From Desulforamulus reducens MI-1 (GTDB lineage: Bacteria; Bacillota; Desulfotomaculia; Desulfotomaculales; Desulfotomaculaceae), in NCBI RefSeq assembly GCF_000016165.1, contig NC_009253.1:558001-622000 (forward strand): 64,000 nt of DNA, read 5' to 3'. The notes beneath the pieces are model-generated. The model did no database searches. It was not told the origin of the DNA and saw only the letters and a program-made list of their open reading frames with translations. Below are positions 1 to 8,700 of the stretch, piece after piece (within the stretch, counting starts at the first letter, position 1; each line of letters starts with the position of its first letter). Made by a program: the position numbers and the translations under genes.

Positions 1-957
1 TCTTCTGAAGCCTCCCCGAGTGGTCAAGAACATATTTCAATAAACCAGTTAGTGGCCTTAATAGATCAAGCATATCAAATGGGTTTAAAAAGTTTTACCA
101 TTTCTGGTGGAGAGCCATTTTTACACCCAGACATTAAAGAGTTACTCAAATATTTAAAGAAGAAAGACATATCAACTTGTATTTATACCAGCGGAGTTAT
201 ACAAGAAGGAAATGATTTAATTCCATTTCCGGACAGATTAGTAGATTTTCTTAGAAATGGTCTAGTCCATAATCTAATTTTTAGTATTCAAGGAGCAGAT
301 TCGCTTACTCACGATAATATAACCGGTATCAGTGGTAGTCAAATAATAACACTGGAATCAATAGCTAAAGTTAAGAAAAATCTACTACCATTTGAAATTC
401 ACTTTGTACCAATGAAGTTAAACTATTTGGAGATACCACAGGTTATTAATTTGGCAGAGCAGCTAGGAGCTAACCAAGTAAGCTTGTTAAGGCTGGTTCC
501 TCAAGGAAGATGCCTGGACTCCAAAGAATATTTGTTGTTAGACCGTAAAACTGCCGAAGAATTTGAATCTTATGTGAAAGAATTAACGGCTCAACCCCAG
601 GGGATTAGTATTAGACTGGGGACACCATTCAATTGTGTCACAGAATCCGAAAAAGTCTGCAGTGCATCTTTAAACAAGCTTTTAATTTCCGCTAGTGGTG
701 AAGTATTTCCATGTGAAGCATTCAAGTTCTTAAAGGGTTTAAGAAATAACATTCATAATACAGAGTTAAGAATGATCTGGAAAAATGATATTTTATTAAA
801 TCACCTAAGAAATATATCATTAAAGGATATCAAGGTTTGTGGAGATTGTCCTTCTATTGAGAGCTGCAGAGGTGGGTGCCCTGGTCAGAGGATGCTATAT
901 AATGGAGATATAGCAGAAGGGCCAGAACCGTATTGTAAATATATTTTAGCGACCTGA
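1..957 (+). CDS. Radical SAM/SPASM protein, N-terminus outside window
   Basis: The frame is open from base 1, so the beginning, including the radical SAM CxxxCxxC cluster, lies left of the window. What is visible is the rest of a radical SAM barrel (GGEPFLHPD motif, RLVPQGR) followed by a C-terminal SPASM-type cysteine cluster (VCSAS, FPCEAF, CGDCPSIESCRGGCPG, PYCKY) that would bind extra iron-sulfur clusters. Such proteins often modify peptides or mature enzymes. The stop overlaps the next start by one base (TGATG), so the three following genes look co-transcribed. A GTG at 52 is only an internal codon. The substrate is unknown; no precursor peptide gene is seen in the window. Confidence 0.85.
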   Translation, partial: SSEASPSGQEHISINQLVALIDQAYQMGLKSFTISGGEPFLHPDIKELLKYLKKKDISTCIYTSGVIQEGNDLIPFPDRLVDFLRNGLVHNLIFSIQGADSLTHDNITGISGSQIITLESIAKVKKNLLPFEIHFVPMKLNYLEIPQVINLAEQLGANQVSLLRLVPQGRCLDSKEYLLLDRKTAEEFESYVKELTAQPQGISIRLGTPFNCVTESEKVCSASLNKLLISASGEVFPCEAFKFLKGLRNNIHNTELRMIWKNDILLNHLRNISLKDIKVCGDCPSIESCRGGCPGQRMLYNGDIAEGPEPYCKYILAT

Positions 958-2528
958 TGAGTGGTTTAAACAAACTACTCATTTTTTATAAGCGGGAGGG
1001 AAATAAAAGGGTGTTAATACATGATAAAATTTTAATAGAAAACATAATTAACAATATCGATATATTAGAATTCCTCCATAATGACACTAAAGAACGGTTA
1101 GAAACAATAAATGAAAAGTTAGCAGAACAAATAAAATCTAATCAAAAAGCGCAAGAAGAGGCTAGTTTTACCGGAAAAAATGTGGTAGATATGATTGTGC
1201 CAGTATGGGGCTATATGCTTCAAGATTCGATAAACTTTTTGAAATATAGTGATTATAGGGAGTTTTCTCATTGGCGACCACGGAATAGGTCTAACGTTAG
1301 GGATATGATTAATGAAATTGCTTTTGGTATAGAAAAACTATGTAAGTATTTTATTCAATTCACAGAGTTTGAAGCAGTTTTATATGGCATAGATGCAAAT
1401 TATCGGGATCATGTAGTACATGTGTTTAGGGTTTGGCTACTTGGTATGTTATTTTTGCTGGAAAAGAAACCAACAGACTGTGGGGCTGATGGCATTACCT
1501 TTAATATAAGGCAACTGGAGATAGATAGTCCAGTTAAGGTTAAGGGTGTTAGTGCTTACAATGACAATGAGATATTATCCATGTGGGTTATTATTGCGTT
1601 ATGTCATGATCTGGGGTACCCACTTGAGAAAACAGAAAAGATTAATGAAGCAGTAGAAAAGATGTTTAATTTACTGGGTAAGCTGAGTGTTCAAAAATTT
1701 GCTGTATCGTTTCAACAAGAACATCAGCATATTAATAAGTTTTTATTAGAGTTTATAAGCTCAAAGATTGTCCTTAGAGGAAACGCCAGTGAAGATAAAA
1801 GATATAAACAATTACTAGAAATTTTATCGAATACTGAAAAGTTTACACAAATGACAGAAGATAAATTTAAAGAGGATGAGGGACTAAATCTAAAATGCTT
1901 TGGGACAAGTATTCAGTCCAAGTATTATCTTAAGTTTTCCAAATCATTAGAAAACTATAGCCACGGAATAATTAGTTGTTCCATTATACTTAAATCGTTA
2001 TTTTACTTTCTAGAATCGGATTTTAATATCCAGGATAAAAACTATTTTTCCTTTGAAGATGCCAGACAGTTTTTAATCAGGAGAGAAATATTAAGAGCGA
2101 TAGCATCTCACACTTGCCCAGAGATTTACCATCTGCGAACTAATACCCTATCATTTTTGCTAATTTTGTGTGATGAAATGCAAGAGTGGGGTAGGCCAAG
2201 ATTCGGGGAGATGAAAACTGGTTTTGTAAACACTGGCATTGAGAAAATTGAAATTAAATCTTATTCCAGTGAGAAAATTGAATTTGCTATAAAGTATGTT
2301 GGAACTGGTAACTTTGAAAATTTTGCCATTCGGCAATTCACACGGTGGCATGAGATATTAAGAAGTGCAGTAGATGATTCCATTCGAAACTTCAAAGTGG
2401 AAATAACCTTTGACTTTAACGGAGAAAAGTATAAATTCAATCATGAAATGGGTGGCTTTGTAGTTACAAAGGGACTAGAGTTATATAATTTAGATGAAAT
2501 ATTAACTCCTAAATCTTTGAAAAAGTGA
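957..2528 (+). CDS. HD-domain protein, 523 aa
   Basis: The protein has the signatures of a metal-dependent HD phosphohydrolase: an early R-D-H-x2-H segment (residues 150-155), the HD doublet in CHDLGYP (H217, D218), and a late ILCDEMQEWGRP segment that resembles the last metal-ligand helix of HD proteins. The first 75 residues are charged and probably helical. HD enzymes of this shape hydrolyse nucleotides or phosphodiesters, but the substrate cannot be read from sequence. It overlaps the upstream radical SAM gene by one base and abuts the downstream DUF2284 gene, so all three probably act together. Confident on the HD fold, not on the activity. Confidence 0.75.
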   Translation: MSGLNKLLIFYKREGNKRVLIHDKILIENIINNIDILEFLHNDTKERLETINEKLAEQIKSNQKAQEEASFTGKNVVDMIVPVWGYMLQDSINFLKYSDYREFSHWRPRNRSNVRDMINEIAFGIEKLCKYFIQFTEFEAVLYGIDANYRDHVVHVFRVWLLGMLFLLEKKPTDCGADGITFNIRQLEIDSPVKVKGVSAYNDNEILSMWVIIALCHDLGYPLEKTEKINEAVEKMFNLLGKLSVQKFAVSFQQEHQHINKFLLEFISSKIVLRGNASEDKRYKQLLEILSNTEKFTQMTEDKFKEDEGLNLKCFGTSIQSKYYLKFSKSLENYSHGIISCSIILKSLFYFLESDFNIQDKNYFSFEDARQFLIRREILRAIASHTCPEIYHLRTNTLSFLLILCDEMQEWGRPRFGEMKTGFVNTGIEKIEIKSYSSEKIEFAIKYVGTGNFENFAIRQFTRWHEILRSAVDDSIRNFKVEITFDFNGEKYKFNHEMGGFVVTKGLELYNLDEILTPKSLKK

Positions 2529-2536
2529 GGTACTAC

Positions 2537-3250
2537 ATGGAGGATTCTACTTTTTGGTACTTATATAAGTCCGAAGCATCAGGAATTGTCTACCCACTAG
2601 AATTTGGAATTAAAAAGTTAAAGGTTTCAGATCTATGTTATGAACCTGATGTTGTATGGTCTTGGTGTGAAAAGGGATGTAAAAATTTTAATAATGCAGG
2701 GGGGTGCCCCCCTGCATCACCATTACTTAAGACGTTGTATTCTGATAGTGATACAGTATGGTTGATCTACTGTCTCTTTTGGTCTAAATATAAACATGAG
2801 AAGGTGGCAAAATCCAATAATAGTGCAATCCATTGGAAATTTCAAGATGCCATTTTGGCCAGATTATTAGTCAATGTGGGATATGCGTTAAGAACAAAAT
2901 TTGAGGGTAATTTTTTAAGCACTGGCTATTGTATGGGTTGCCCCGGCAAAAAATGTAATTATAAGCTGGGTCATAAATTTTGCCGTAATCCACAGAAAAG
3001 GACATACTCTATGGAGGCAACTGGTATCAATGTAGTTGAGACATTAAAAAAGACCACAGGAATTGAAATGTTCTGGTATAAGAAGGGTCAAACGGATATT
3101 CCATATATGTTAAAATGCATAGCCTATTTTCCAAGCATAAACTCAAACCTAACAAAGGATAAATTGGTTGGTATATTAAACAGCATGAAAAGCTGCCATT
3201 ACGAGATTGGTTCTAGTGAATATTTACATTTTTTAGATAGTTTGAAATGA
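2537..3250 (+). CDS. DUF2284-type predicted metal-binding protein
   Basis: Cysteine-rich soluble protein with the pattern of DUF2284: an early C-x3-C stretch followed by GGCPPASP, then CMGCPGKKCNYK and CRNPQKR followed by SMEATGINV. The family is annotated as metal-binding, probably an iron-sulfur protein, with no settled function. I chose the ATG at 2537 because a GTGAGGT ribosome-site-like stretch lies just before it; a GTG at 2525 overlapping the upstream stop is possible. It is the third gene of the radical SAM-HD-DUF2284 unit. After it the composition changes abruptly to a GC-rich repeat region. Nothing is seen in 3251-3479 apart from AT-rich to GC-rich transition sequence. Confidence 0.7.
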   Translation: MEDSTFWYLYKSEASGIVYPLEFGIKKLKVSDLCYEPDVVWSWCEKGCKNFNNAGGCPPASPLLKTLYSDSDTVWLIYCLFWSKYKHEKVAKSNNSAIHWKFQDAILARLLVNVGYALRTKFEGNFLSTGYCMGCPGKKCNYKLGHKFCRNPQKRTYSMEATGINVVETLKKTTGIEMFWYKKGQTDIPYMLKCIAYFPSINSNLTKDKLVGILNSMKSCHYEIGSSEYLHFLDSLK

Positions 3251-3479
3251 GACGCTGGAATACCTACATTAGAGTAAGGTTTTTTCTTTTTGGTCTGACA
3301 CACGGTAACGACATCATTTAATTAAAGACACCTATTTGCTAATCTGCTCCCGGTAATGCCAAATTTATGATTCTTATTGAATGATCTTTCTAAGGGCTCT
3401 GTGCGGTCAGACAACAGGGCTCTTTTGTTTTGGTGTATTACGGAACAAGGCTGTAGCCCTGCTAGCCGCCTTTGCTTAC

Positions 3480-4530
3480 GGGTCGGGCCTCCGCCCATTG
3501 GCTGCGTTCCGCTCCGCTATCGTTCTCTCCGCCGGGCCAGCGGGCTTTACTCTGGGGTAATCCTTTTGGGGTCCAGCCTGCTAGCCCCGCTCCGTTCACT
3601 GCCGCTCCACTCCACTACGCCAAAGTGCTCCGGCCTGCCGGGGCATTTCTTTTGGGTCCTAAGCCGCACACTGGCGGGAATTCCTTAGGGGTAAGATTCT
3701 GGGTCATGAATTCCCACCAGAGTGCTTGCCGTGCTTTGGGGTCTCGGCCTCCGCTCACGCACTCCGTTTTGCTCCGCTGCACTCCTTGCGTCAGCTTCGG
3801 CCTATCCGGGGTCATCCTGTGGGGTCATGGGCCGCACCTTGCCAGCGGCCCGCTTGGTGGTAATGTCCGGGGGCCTGTCCCGCTGGCAAAGTGCTTGCAG
3901 TGCTTACGGGTCCGGTCACCTGCGGCAGCATGCCTTCTGCTATTGGGTCAAGGCTTTGGGGTCAGGCACCCTGCCTTTCCCTGGGGTCAAGCCTTCGTGC
4001 CAGCCTCTGCTGGCAGGACTTTCGGGTCGGCACAAAGGCTTCCTGCTGCAGCATCACCTAGCCGTTGCCCTTGTGTGGAACGCTGCTCCCCCATGCTGGC
4101 CGCTGTCAGCGGTTTTACCCAGTCCAAACGCTAGTCCACCGCTGAAGCTCCCTGCATTAGGCCGGCGGCTGCCGGCCATTGAAATGTCCCTCTTTGGGTA
4201 ATCTTCTGGGGTCGGGACATGGTGCAAGTCAACCCTTTGGGGTCCTTCATCGGAAAACCCACCCCCTATCCCCCTCCCGTTGGAGGGGGCATCGGTCATC
4301 TCCCGCTTTTTCCATGATACTGCGCCTTTGCCGCTGCTTCCTGCGCCATACCTCAGTGGTCACTGTGGATTTTTCCGCTCCGATGGGTTTTGGCGGCGAG
4401 CAGGCCGCCAAAACCAGAGCTAGTGTAGTACCAGGTGCAGCGGCAATGCCGGGGCTATCAAGGGCCGCTCTGAAAATTTTTATTAACCGAATGAGAGCGG
4501 GCCTTTGGGGTCCGGTTAATAAAAATTTTC
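3480..4530 (+). repeat. GC-rich array of hairpins with GGGTC/GGGGTC loop motif
   Basis: About 1 kb without a credible gene. GGGTC or GGGGTC occurs roughly 16 times on the plus strand only (for example 3568-3573, 3654-3658, 3738-3743, 3821-3826, 3958-3963, 3983-3988, 4024-4028, 4208-4213, 4239-4244, 4507-4512). Many sit directly 5' of the right arm of a stem. Clear hairpins are 3539-3546/3575-3582, 3671-3683/3708-3720, 3798-3805/3827-3834, 3950-3956/3989-3995, 3997-4001/4029-4033, 4184-4190/4214-4220 and 4472-4489/4513-4530. Three loops share a GGGTAA..CTT.TGGGGTC core. Arms differ in sequence while the loop motif is kept, which suggests structured RNA or single-stranded DNA rather than coding. 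I do not recognise a named family. Confidence 0.6.
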
Positions 4531-4571
4531 TCCACTTTCCGGCTGCCGCCTCCACCCTTGACAGCCCCGGC
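4448..4571. repeat. Nested inverted repeat at the end of the hairpin array
   Basis: An inner pair, 4472-4489 and 4513-4530, is a perfect 18-bp inverted repeat with a 23-nt loop that ends in GGGGTC. An outer pair, 4448-4464 and 4555-4571, matches at 16 of 17 positions. The outer right arm is also the start of the repeat module that precedes the SWIM gene. Confidence 0.7.
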
Positions 4572-4873
4572 ACCGGCTCCGTCCTGTTGCAAGAAAAACG
4601 GGAGGTTATCAAGTATGTTGAGAAAAGTGCTGTCCAAAGTAGAAGAAGGTCGTTTTGCCCGCGCCCTGGTGGGCCTGCAGCAAGGCTGGCAGTTTGAAGT
4701 CAGGCACCGGGTGTTCGTCCAGCGTGGGGTTGAAGTCTCCGGCTACGTCAAATATGCAGGCAAGAAGTACGGCGTCACCCTCCAGCCCAATGGCTGCTTT
4801 TGCAGCTGCGAGGATGCCCTGGTGAGAAAGGTGCTGTGTAAGCACATCGCCTTCGTAGCGATGGCCGAGCTGG
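4533..4873 (+). repeat. Dispersed SWIM module, copy 1
   Basis: About 341 bp that recur without a length change at 45575-45915, covering roughly 80 bp of non-coding upstream DNA plus most of a SWIM zinc-finger gene. Similarity begins at CACTTTCCGGCTG and ends inside the reading frame, so the two proteins have different tails. A 25-bp piece (4551-4575) is also present inverted at 33665-33689. Confidence 0.8.
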
Positions 4874-4932
4874 CCTACTACGCCGCCGAGCGCAGCGCCC
4901 ACCGCCAGCCGGAGGAGGTACGGCCCACCTAG
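4615..4932 (+). CDS. Small SWIM zinc-finger protein, 105 aa
   Basis: The protein carries a SWIM zinc-binding motif: C63-x-C65, then C75-x-H77, with an additional C61 in front. SWIM domains bind DNA or proteins and occur in ATPases, transposases and regulators; here the domain is almost the whole protein. The start is the ATG at 4615, nine bases after GGAGG; longer upstream frames run through non-coding repeat and are ignored. It lies directly after the hairpin array, and its non-coding upstream sequence is conserved together with the gene in a second copy at 45575-45915. The role is unknown; a protein acting on the hairpin array is a guess from position. Confidence 0.7.
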   Translation: MLRKVLSKVEEGRFARALVGLQQGWQFEVRHRVFVQRGVEVSGYVKYAGKKYGVTLQPNGCFCSCEDALVRKVLCKHIAFVAMAELAYYAAERSAHRQPEEVRPT

Positions 4933-5241
4933 CAAGGTGGGCTTTGCCCCCCTGCGGGGGCTGCTCTTGCTGCTCCCGCTGCTGGGGGAGCGGCTGCGGA
5001 AGGGCAGTTTGGACGTTGCTATTCCTGGGGGGGCAGTTGCCCCCAGGGTACAGAGCGGAAGGAAGCAGTAGCTTCCTTCTGGCCTGTGATGGACCCGAGG
5101 AATTGGATTAGGACCTGTGCCAAAACATCCGTGTACGGAAATGTCCGAAAAAATTGCAAAGATACTATTGGAAAACATGGATAATATATGGTATCATAAA
5201 TCGAGTGGACGGAGATGGACGGAATTTGGAGGTGATAAAGA
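4933..5241. other. Intergenic region with GC-rich hairpins
   Basis: No gene is seen. The stretch contains GGGGGCAGTTGCCCCC (around 5025-5045) and an imperfect hairpin around 5058-5080. The sequence near 4922-4945 (CACCTAGCAAGGTGGGC) resembles 46868-46890, downstream of the second SWIM locus, so the repeat module may originally have extended further. The last 80 bases are AT-richer and should hold the promoter of the AAA gene. Confidence 0.45.
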
Positions 5242-6417
5242 GTGAAGGCTACGCTGGTGGCAAAATTGATCGAAGCACATTGTTCGGGTCAGGAGGCCAA
5301 ATTTGAACAGGCTTTGATGGAATTAGCTAACGATGAGGAAAAGAAGGGGAATGTTTCGGTTGCCCAGTCAATCAGAAATGCCTACCGGCCGAGCAAAAAC
5401 AGTCAAACTGTTGGTGGTACCCAGGATCATACCATAGCACCCTCTGGGTTAAAAAGCTCAGGGTTTACCATTCAAGGGGGGCAGTTTAATAGTGTCCCCA
5501 GGGACAGAGAAAGTTTGTTTGAACTCTATGATCTGGTGAATCCAGCTGTTCGTTTAGAGGATATCATCCTACCGGAAAAGCAAAAAGAGATTTTGACCCA
5601 AATTCTTGGCGAACAGAAAAATGCCGAGGTTTTGCTAAGGAAGGGACTCACCCCGGTTAATAGAGTTCTTTTATGCGGCCCACCGGGTTGTGGAAAAACC
5701 ATGACAGCAATGGCGATGGCACAGGCGTTAGGGATTTCAATGGCCTATGTCCGTTTGGATGGTCTTGTATCTTCCTATCTGGGCCAGACCAGCACCAATC
5801 TTAGGAAGGTTTTTGATTCGGTAAAAAACCAACGTGTGGTGTTGTTCTTGGATGAATTTGATGCCATTGCTAAAAAGCGTGACGACGCCCATGAGTTAGG
5901 CGAACTAAAAAGGGTGGTGACCACCCTGCTGCAAAACTTTGATAATATGCCCAACAATGTTTTTCTAATAGCGGCTACCAACCATCATCATTTGCTGGAC
6001 CCAGCCATCTGGAGGCGTTTCAATGTGGTGATTATGTTGGAACTGCCGGACTTGCTTCAACGTAAACGGTTGTTTACCAAATGGTTGTCCGATTATCCTG
6101 TGGCAAAGCAGTTTGATTATGCTTTGGTTAGTAAGGTTGCCGAAGGACTAAACGGGTCGCAAATTCAAGAAATTGTCAGGGCAACTGCTAAATATGTGTT
6201 GGTGAACTATCCAGGCGAAGTGATTGAAACGGAGCATTTACTAGATACTTTGATAAGACAGGTCACCCTCTATTCAAAGGAAAACAACGAGGAATTTTGG
6301 AGCTATATCCGGCAGTTGAATAAAAAGGGAGTTTCACTTAGAGTCCTGGAACGGGCTTTGGGTGTTCCAAAATCCACTATAAGAGATCGAATAAAGGAAG
6401 GTGATTTAGATGGATGA
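5242..6417 (+). CDS. ietA: AAA+ ATPase of an IetAS-type pair
   Basis: A 391-residue AAA+ ATPase of the FtsH/CDC48 type: Walker A GPPGCGKT at 146-153, Walker B LFLDEFDAIA around 201-210, sensor region ATNHHHLLDPAIWRRF with an arginine-finger pair near 258-259, then a helical lid. The first 95 residues are helical and look like an adaptor region. The start is GTG with GGAGGTGAT in front. It overlaps the next gene by 8 bases, and that gene encodes a subtilisin-like protease. This pairing is the layout of IetA/IetS, known as a plasmid stability/incompatibility pair and reported as an anti-phage system. The family call comes from domain pairing, not from an alignment. Confidence 0.75.
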   Translation: MKATLVAKLIEAHCSGQEAKFEQALMELANDEEKKGNVSVAQSIRNAYRPSKNSQTVGGTQDHTIAPSGLKSSGFTIQGGQFNSVPRDRESLFELYDLVNPAVRLEDIILPEKQKEILTQILGEQKNAEVLLRKGLTPVNRVLLCGPPGCGKTMTAMAMAQALGISMAYVRLDGLVSSYLGQTSTNLRKVFDSVKNQRVVLFLDEFDAIAKKRDDAHELGELKRVVTTLLQNFDNMPNNVFLIAATNHHHLLDPAIWRRFNVVIMLELPDLLQRKRLFTKWLSDYPVAKQFDYALVSKVAEGLNGSQIQEIVRATAKYVLVNYPGEVIETEHLLDTLIRQVTLYSKENNEEFWSYIRQLNKKGVSLRVLERALGVPKSTIRDRIKEGDLDG

Positions 6418-8641
6418 TGACAAACAACGTCCACACCTCTGGATACCCGAGGAAGAAGTAGATCGACTGAATAATGAACCACAAGGGCGGAATAAACCAC
6501 GGGATGTTACCCACGGAGAGCACGGGAAGAAGTTGTCCAGAGCCTTAGAAGCCATTGTTGCTTACTACAAGGAAATGCCTCAGGGGGCACTGCCTGAGGA
6601 TTTAGTCGTTTTTAAAGTGTTGCTGCCTGAATCAGAAAAACTTGACAACAAGCAGCGCAGGAAATTCTTGGAGGATAATGGATTAACGGTTAACGCTGTA
6701 AAGGATCGGCGTAATGCAGTGGTGTCCACCACCCCTCATTTGTTTCAACGCTTACGCAACCGGATTGAAAACTACAGAGAAAGAGGCAAATTCACCGATT
6801 TTCAGTACATTGATGGTTTCGAACCCTTTACCGTTAGTGATAAGCAAGCCAGTGGTATTCGCAGGTTGTTTTTACAAGGAGATAAGCCCCCAGAGAAGGT
6901 AGATATACAACTGATGCTTATGCCCAATCTGACGTCTGGCAAATATGAAAGTGCTATGTCCAAAATGAGGGGTTCCATTGAACAAGTGTGTGGGGAATAT
7001 GTTGAGGACTTTATTTTATCTGATGGAACTCCTGTAGTGCGAACCATTATACCTTCAATGGCCATTGAGTGGATTTCCCAGGATGATTCAGTGTACCGGG
7101 TAGAGGAGACTAAGTTTTTCACGGCTGTTGAGGGCGAAGAAACAGACACGTTTCTTCCAATGTCTCTGGAACTTAATCCGGAGATTGCCCTCGACGCATT
7201 ACCAGTGGTTGTGATTTTGGATACGGGGATTCAGCTTCCTGAACCACTGAATCAATTGGTGTTTACCCGCTGGGTTGCTGATGGCGTAACACCAGGGGAT
7301 AACCCGCATGGAACAGCGGTGGCGAGTCGGGCCATCTTTGGTACCGATTTAGCTAATCAACTAATCGAAAATGATGTGCTAACCCCCAGGGTTCGGGTGC
7401 TGGATGCAGTTGTATTGGATGGTGAGGTATCTGATATTGCGTATATGAAAAGGGTACGCAAGGCCGTAGAACAGTTATCGGGTATCTCCAAGATTTTCAA
7501 TATCTCAGCCAATATTAAGGAGTCTCCCATTGAAGGGGATGAAATAAGTATTACTGGGTATGAGCTGGACAACCTTATGCGGTTGCACGATGTGCAATTC
7601 CTTATTTCCAGTGGTAACCATAAGGTTTGGCCAACAGCGGATAGTCTTGAAGAAGTGCTAGATGATGACGACACCAGAATTTCTGCTCCAGCTGATTCTA
7701 TGTTAGGCATTACAGTGGGCGCCATTGCTGGTCGGGAACATCCCTTAAGTTTATCGAAGGTGAATGAGATAGCCCCCTTTAGTCGCAGAGGACCTGGCTT
7801 TGCTGGATTTACAAAGCCTGATCTGGTTTCCTACGGCGGAAATGCTTATTATGATGCTGAAGGTAAAAAATTCGTTAATGATCGCCGGGCTTTGGTGTTA
7901 ATACCTAACGGTGAGACTCGGTTTGTAGGTGGTACAAGTTTCGCTGCACCTGTGGTTGCGGGTGACCTTGCGGTCATTGCGTCACAAATTCCCGGTGGGG
8001 ATATCTTGATGGCGAAGGCACTGCTTTATCACGGAGCAGCTCCCCTATGGGATGATGATGGGTTGCAAATAGAAGACCTCGAATTTATTGCCAATCTCTA
8101 TGGCAGAGGCCTATCAGACCCAGATAGAAGTTTGTTTTCTTCTCCTTCCCGTGTGACCTTTGTTCGTGCAGGTGAATTGGACCGCTTGACCAAAGAGCAT
8201 GTACGTTTCCATATGCCCTCGGTTTTAGCAGCTAAACCAGGTAGAAACACCGCTAGAGTCACCGTAACTTGTGTATCAAAGCCACCTATCTACAGGGATA
8301 AGGGTCAAGAATATCTTGGGGCCTTTATTTCAGCCTCCTTGCATAAGGTTGGTAATGGTGAGAAACTTCCTTCTGTAAATCCCAAAGGTGGCTTTGGCAG
8401 GCGCAATTGGGATGTTTGCCACCATTTTTGGAACAACTTCTCCAAGTTCAATGCGGGTGATTGGCAGGTTTGGTTAGAGCTGAGGACCCGCTGGGATGTA
8501 ACAAACGATGTGAAGATACCCTATGCAATGGCCATAACCATTGAGGATCTGTCCGGGGATATCGACATTTATAACGAGATTTTAAATGAAACCCGTGGAA
8601 GATTCATGCCGATGACTTCTATTCATATTCCAGTTCGGTAG
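6410..8641 (+). CDS. ietS: Subtilisin-like S8 protease of an IetAS-type pair
   Basis: A 743-residue protein with a complete S8 catalytic set: D271 in VVVILDTGIQ, H300 in DNPHGTAVAS, oxyanion N403 in SSGNH, and S510 in GGTSFAAPVVAG. There is no signal peptide, so it acts in the cytoplasm, unlike secreted subtilases. The N-terminal 260 residues are the extension expected to receive signals from the partner ATPase; about 200 residues follow the protease domain. It overlaps ietA by 8 bases. Known family logic is a toxic protease restrained or activated by the AAA partner; target proteins cannot be read from the sequence. Confidence 0.75.
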   Translation: MDDDKQRPHLWIPEEEVDRLNNEPQGRNKPRDVTHGEHGKKLSRALEAIVAYYKEMPQGALPEDLVVFKVLLPESEKLDNKQRRKFLEDNGLTVNAVKDRRNAVVSTTPHLFQRLRNRIENYRERGKFTDFQYIDGFEPFTVSDKQASGIRRLFLQGDKPPEKVDIQLMLMPNLTSGKYESAMSKMRGSIEQVCGEYVEDFILSDGTPVVRTIIPSMAIEWISQDDSVYRVEETKFFTAVEGEETDTFLPMSLELNPEIALDALPVVVILDTGIQLPEPLNQLVFTRWVADGVTPGDNPHGTAVASRAIFGTDLANQLIENDVLTPRVRVLDAVVLDGEVSDIAYMKRVRKAVEQLSGISKIFNISANIKESPIEGDEISITGYELDNLMRLHDVQFLISSGNHKVWPTADSLEEVLDDDDTRISAPADSMLGITVGAIAGREHPLSLSKVNEIAPFSRRGPGFAGFTKPDLVSYGGNAYYDAEGKKFVNDRRALVLIPNGETRFVGGTSFAAPVVAGDLAVIASQIPGGDILMAKALLYHGAAPLWDDDGLQIEDLEFIANLYGRGLSDPDRSLFSSPSRVTFVRAGELDRLTKEHVRFHMPSVLAAKPGRNTARVTVTCVSKPPIYRDKGQEYLGAFISASLHKVGNGEKLPSVNPKGGFGRRNWDVCHHFWNNFSKFNAGDWQVWLELRTRWDVTNDVKIPYAMAITIEDLSGDIDIYNEILNETRGRFMPMTSIHIPVR

Positions 8642-8700
8642 ATACTGGCTAATCATTCAGTTAGTATGCACGCAGATACTTTAAGAGAGGGGTTTTTTAC

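Noticed and set aside
3377-4697. Several 60-220 codon frames on both strands in the GC-rich region
   Set aside because: They overlap each other, have no ribosome sites and no protein character; GC-rich DNA with few stops produces them. The hairpin motif explains the sequence better.
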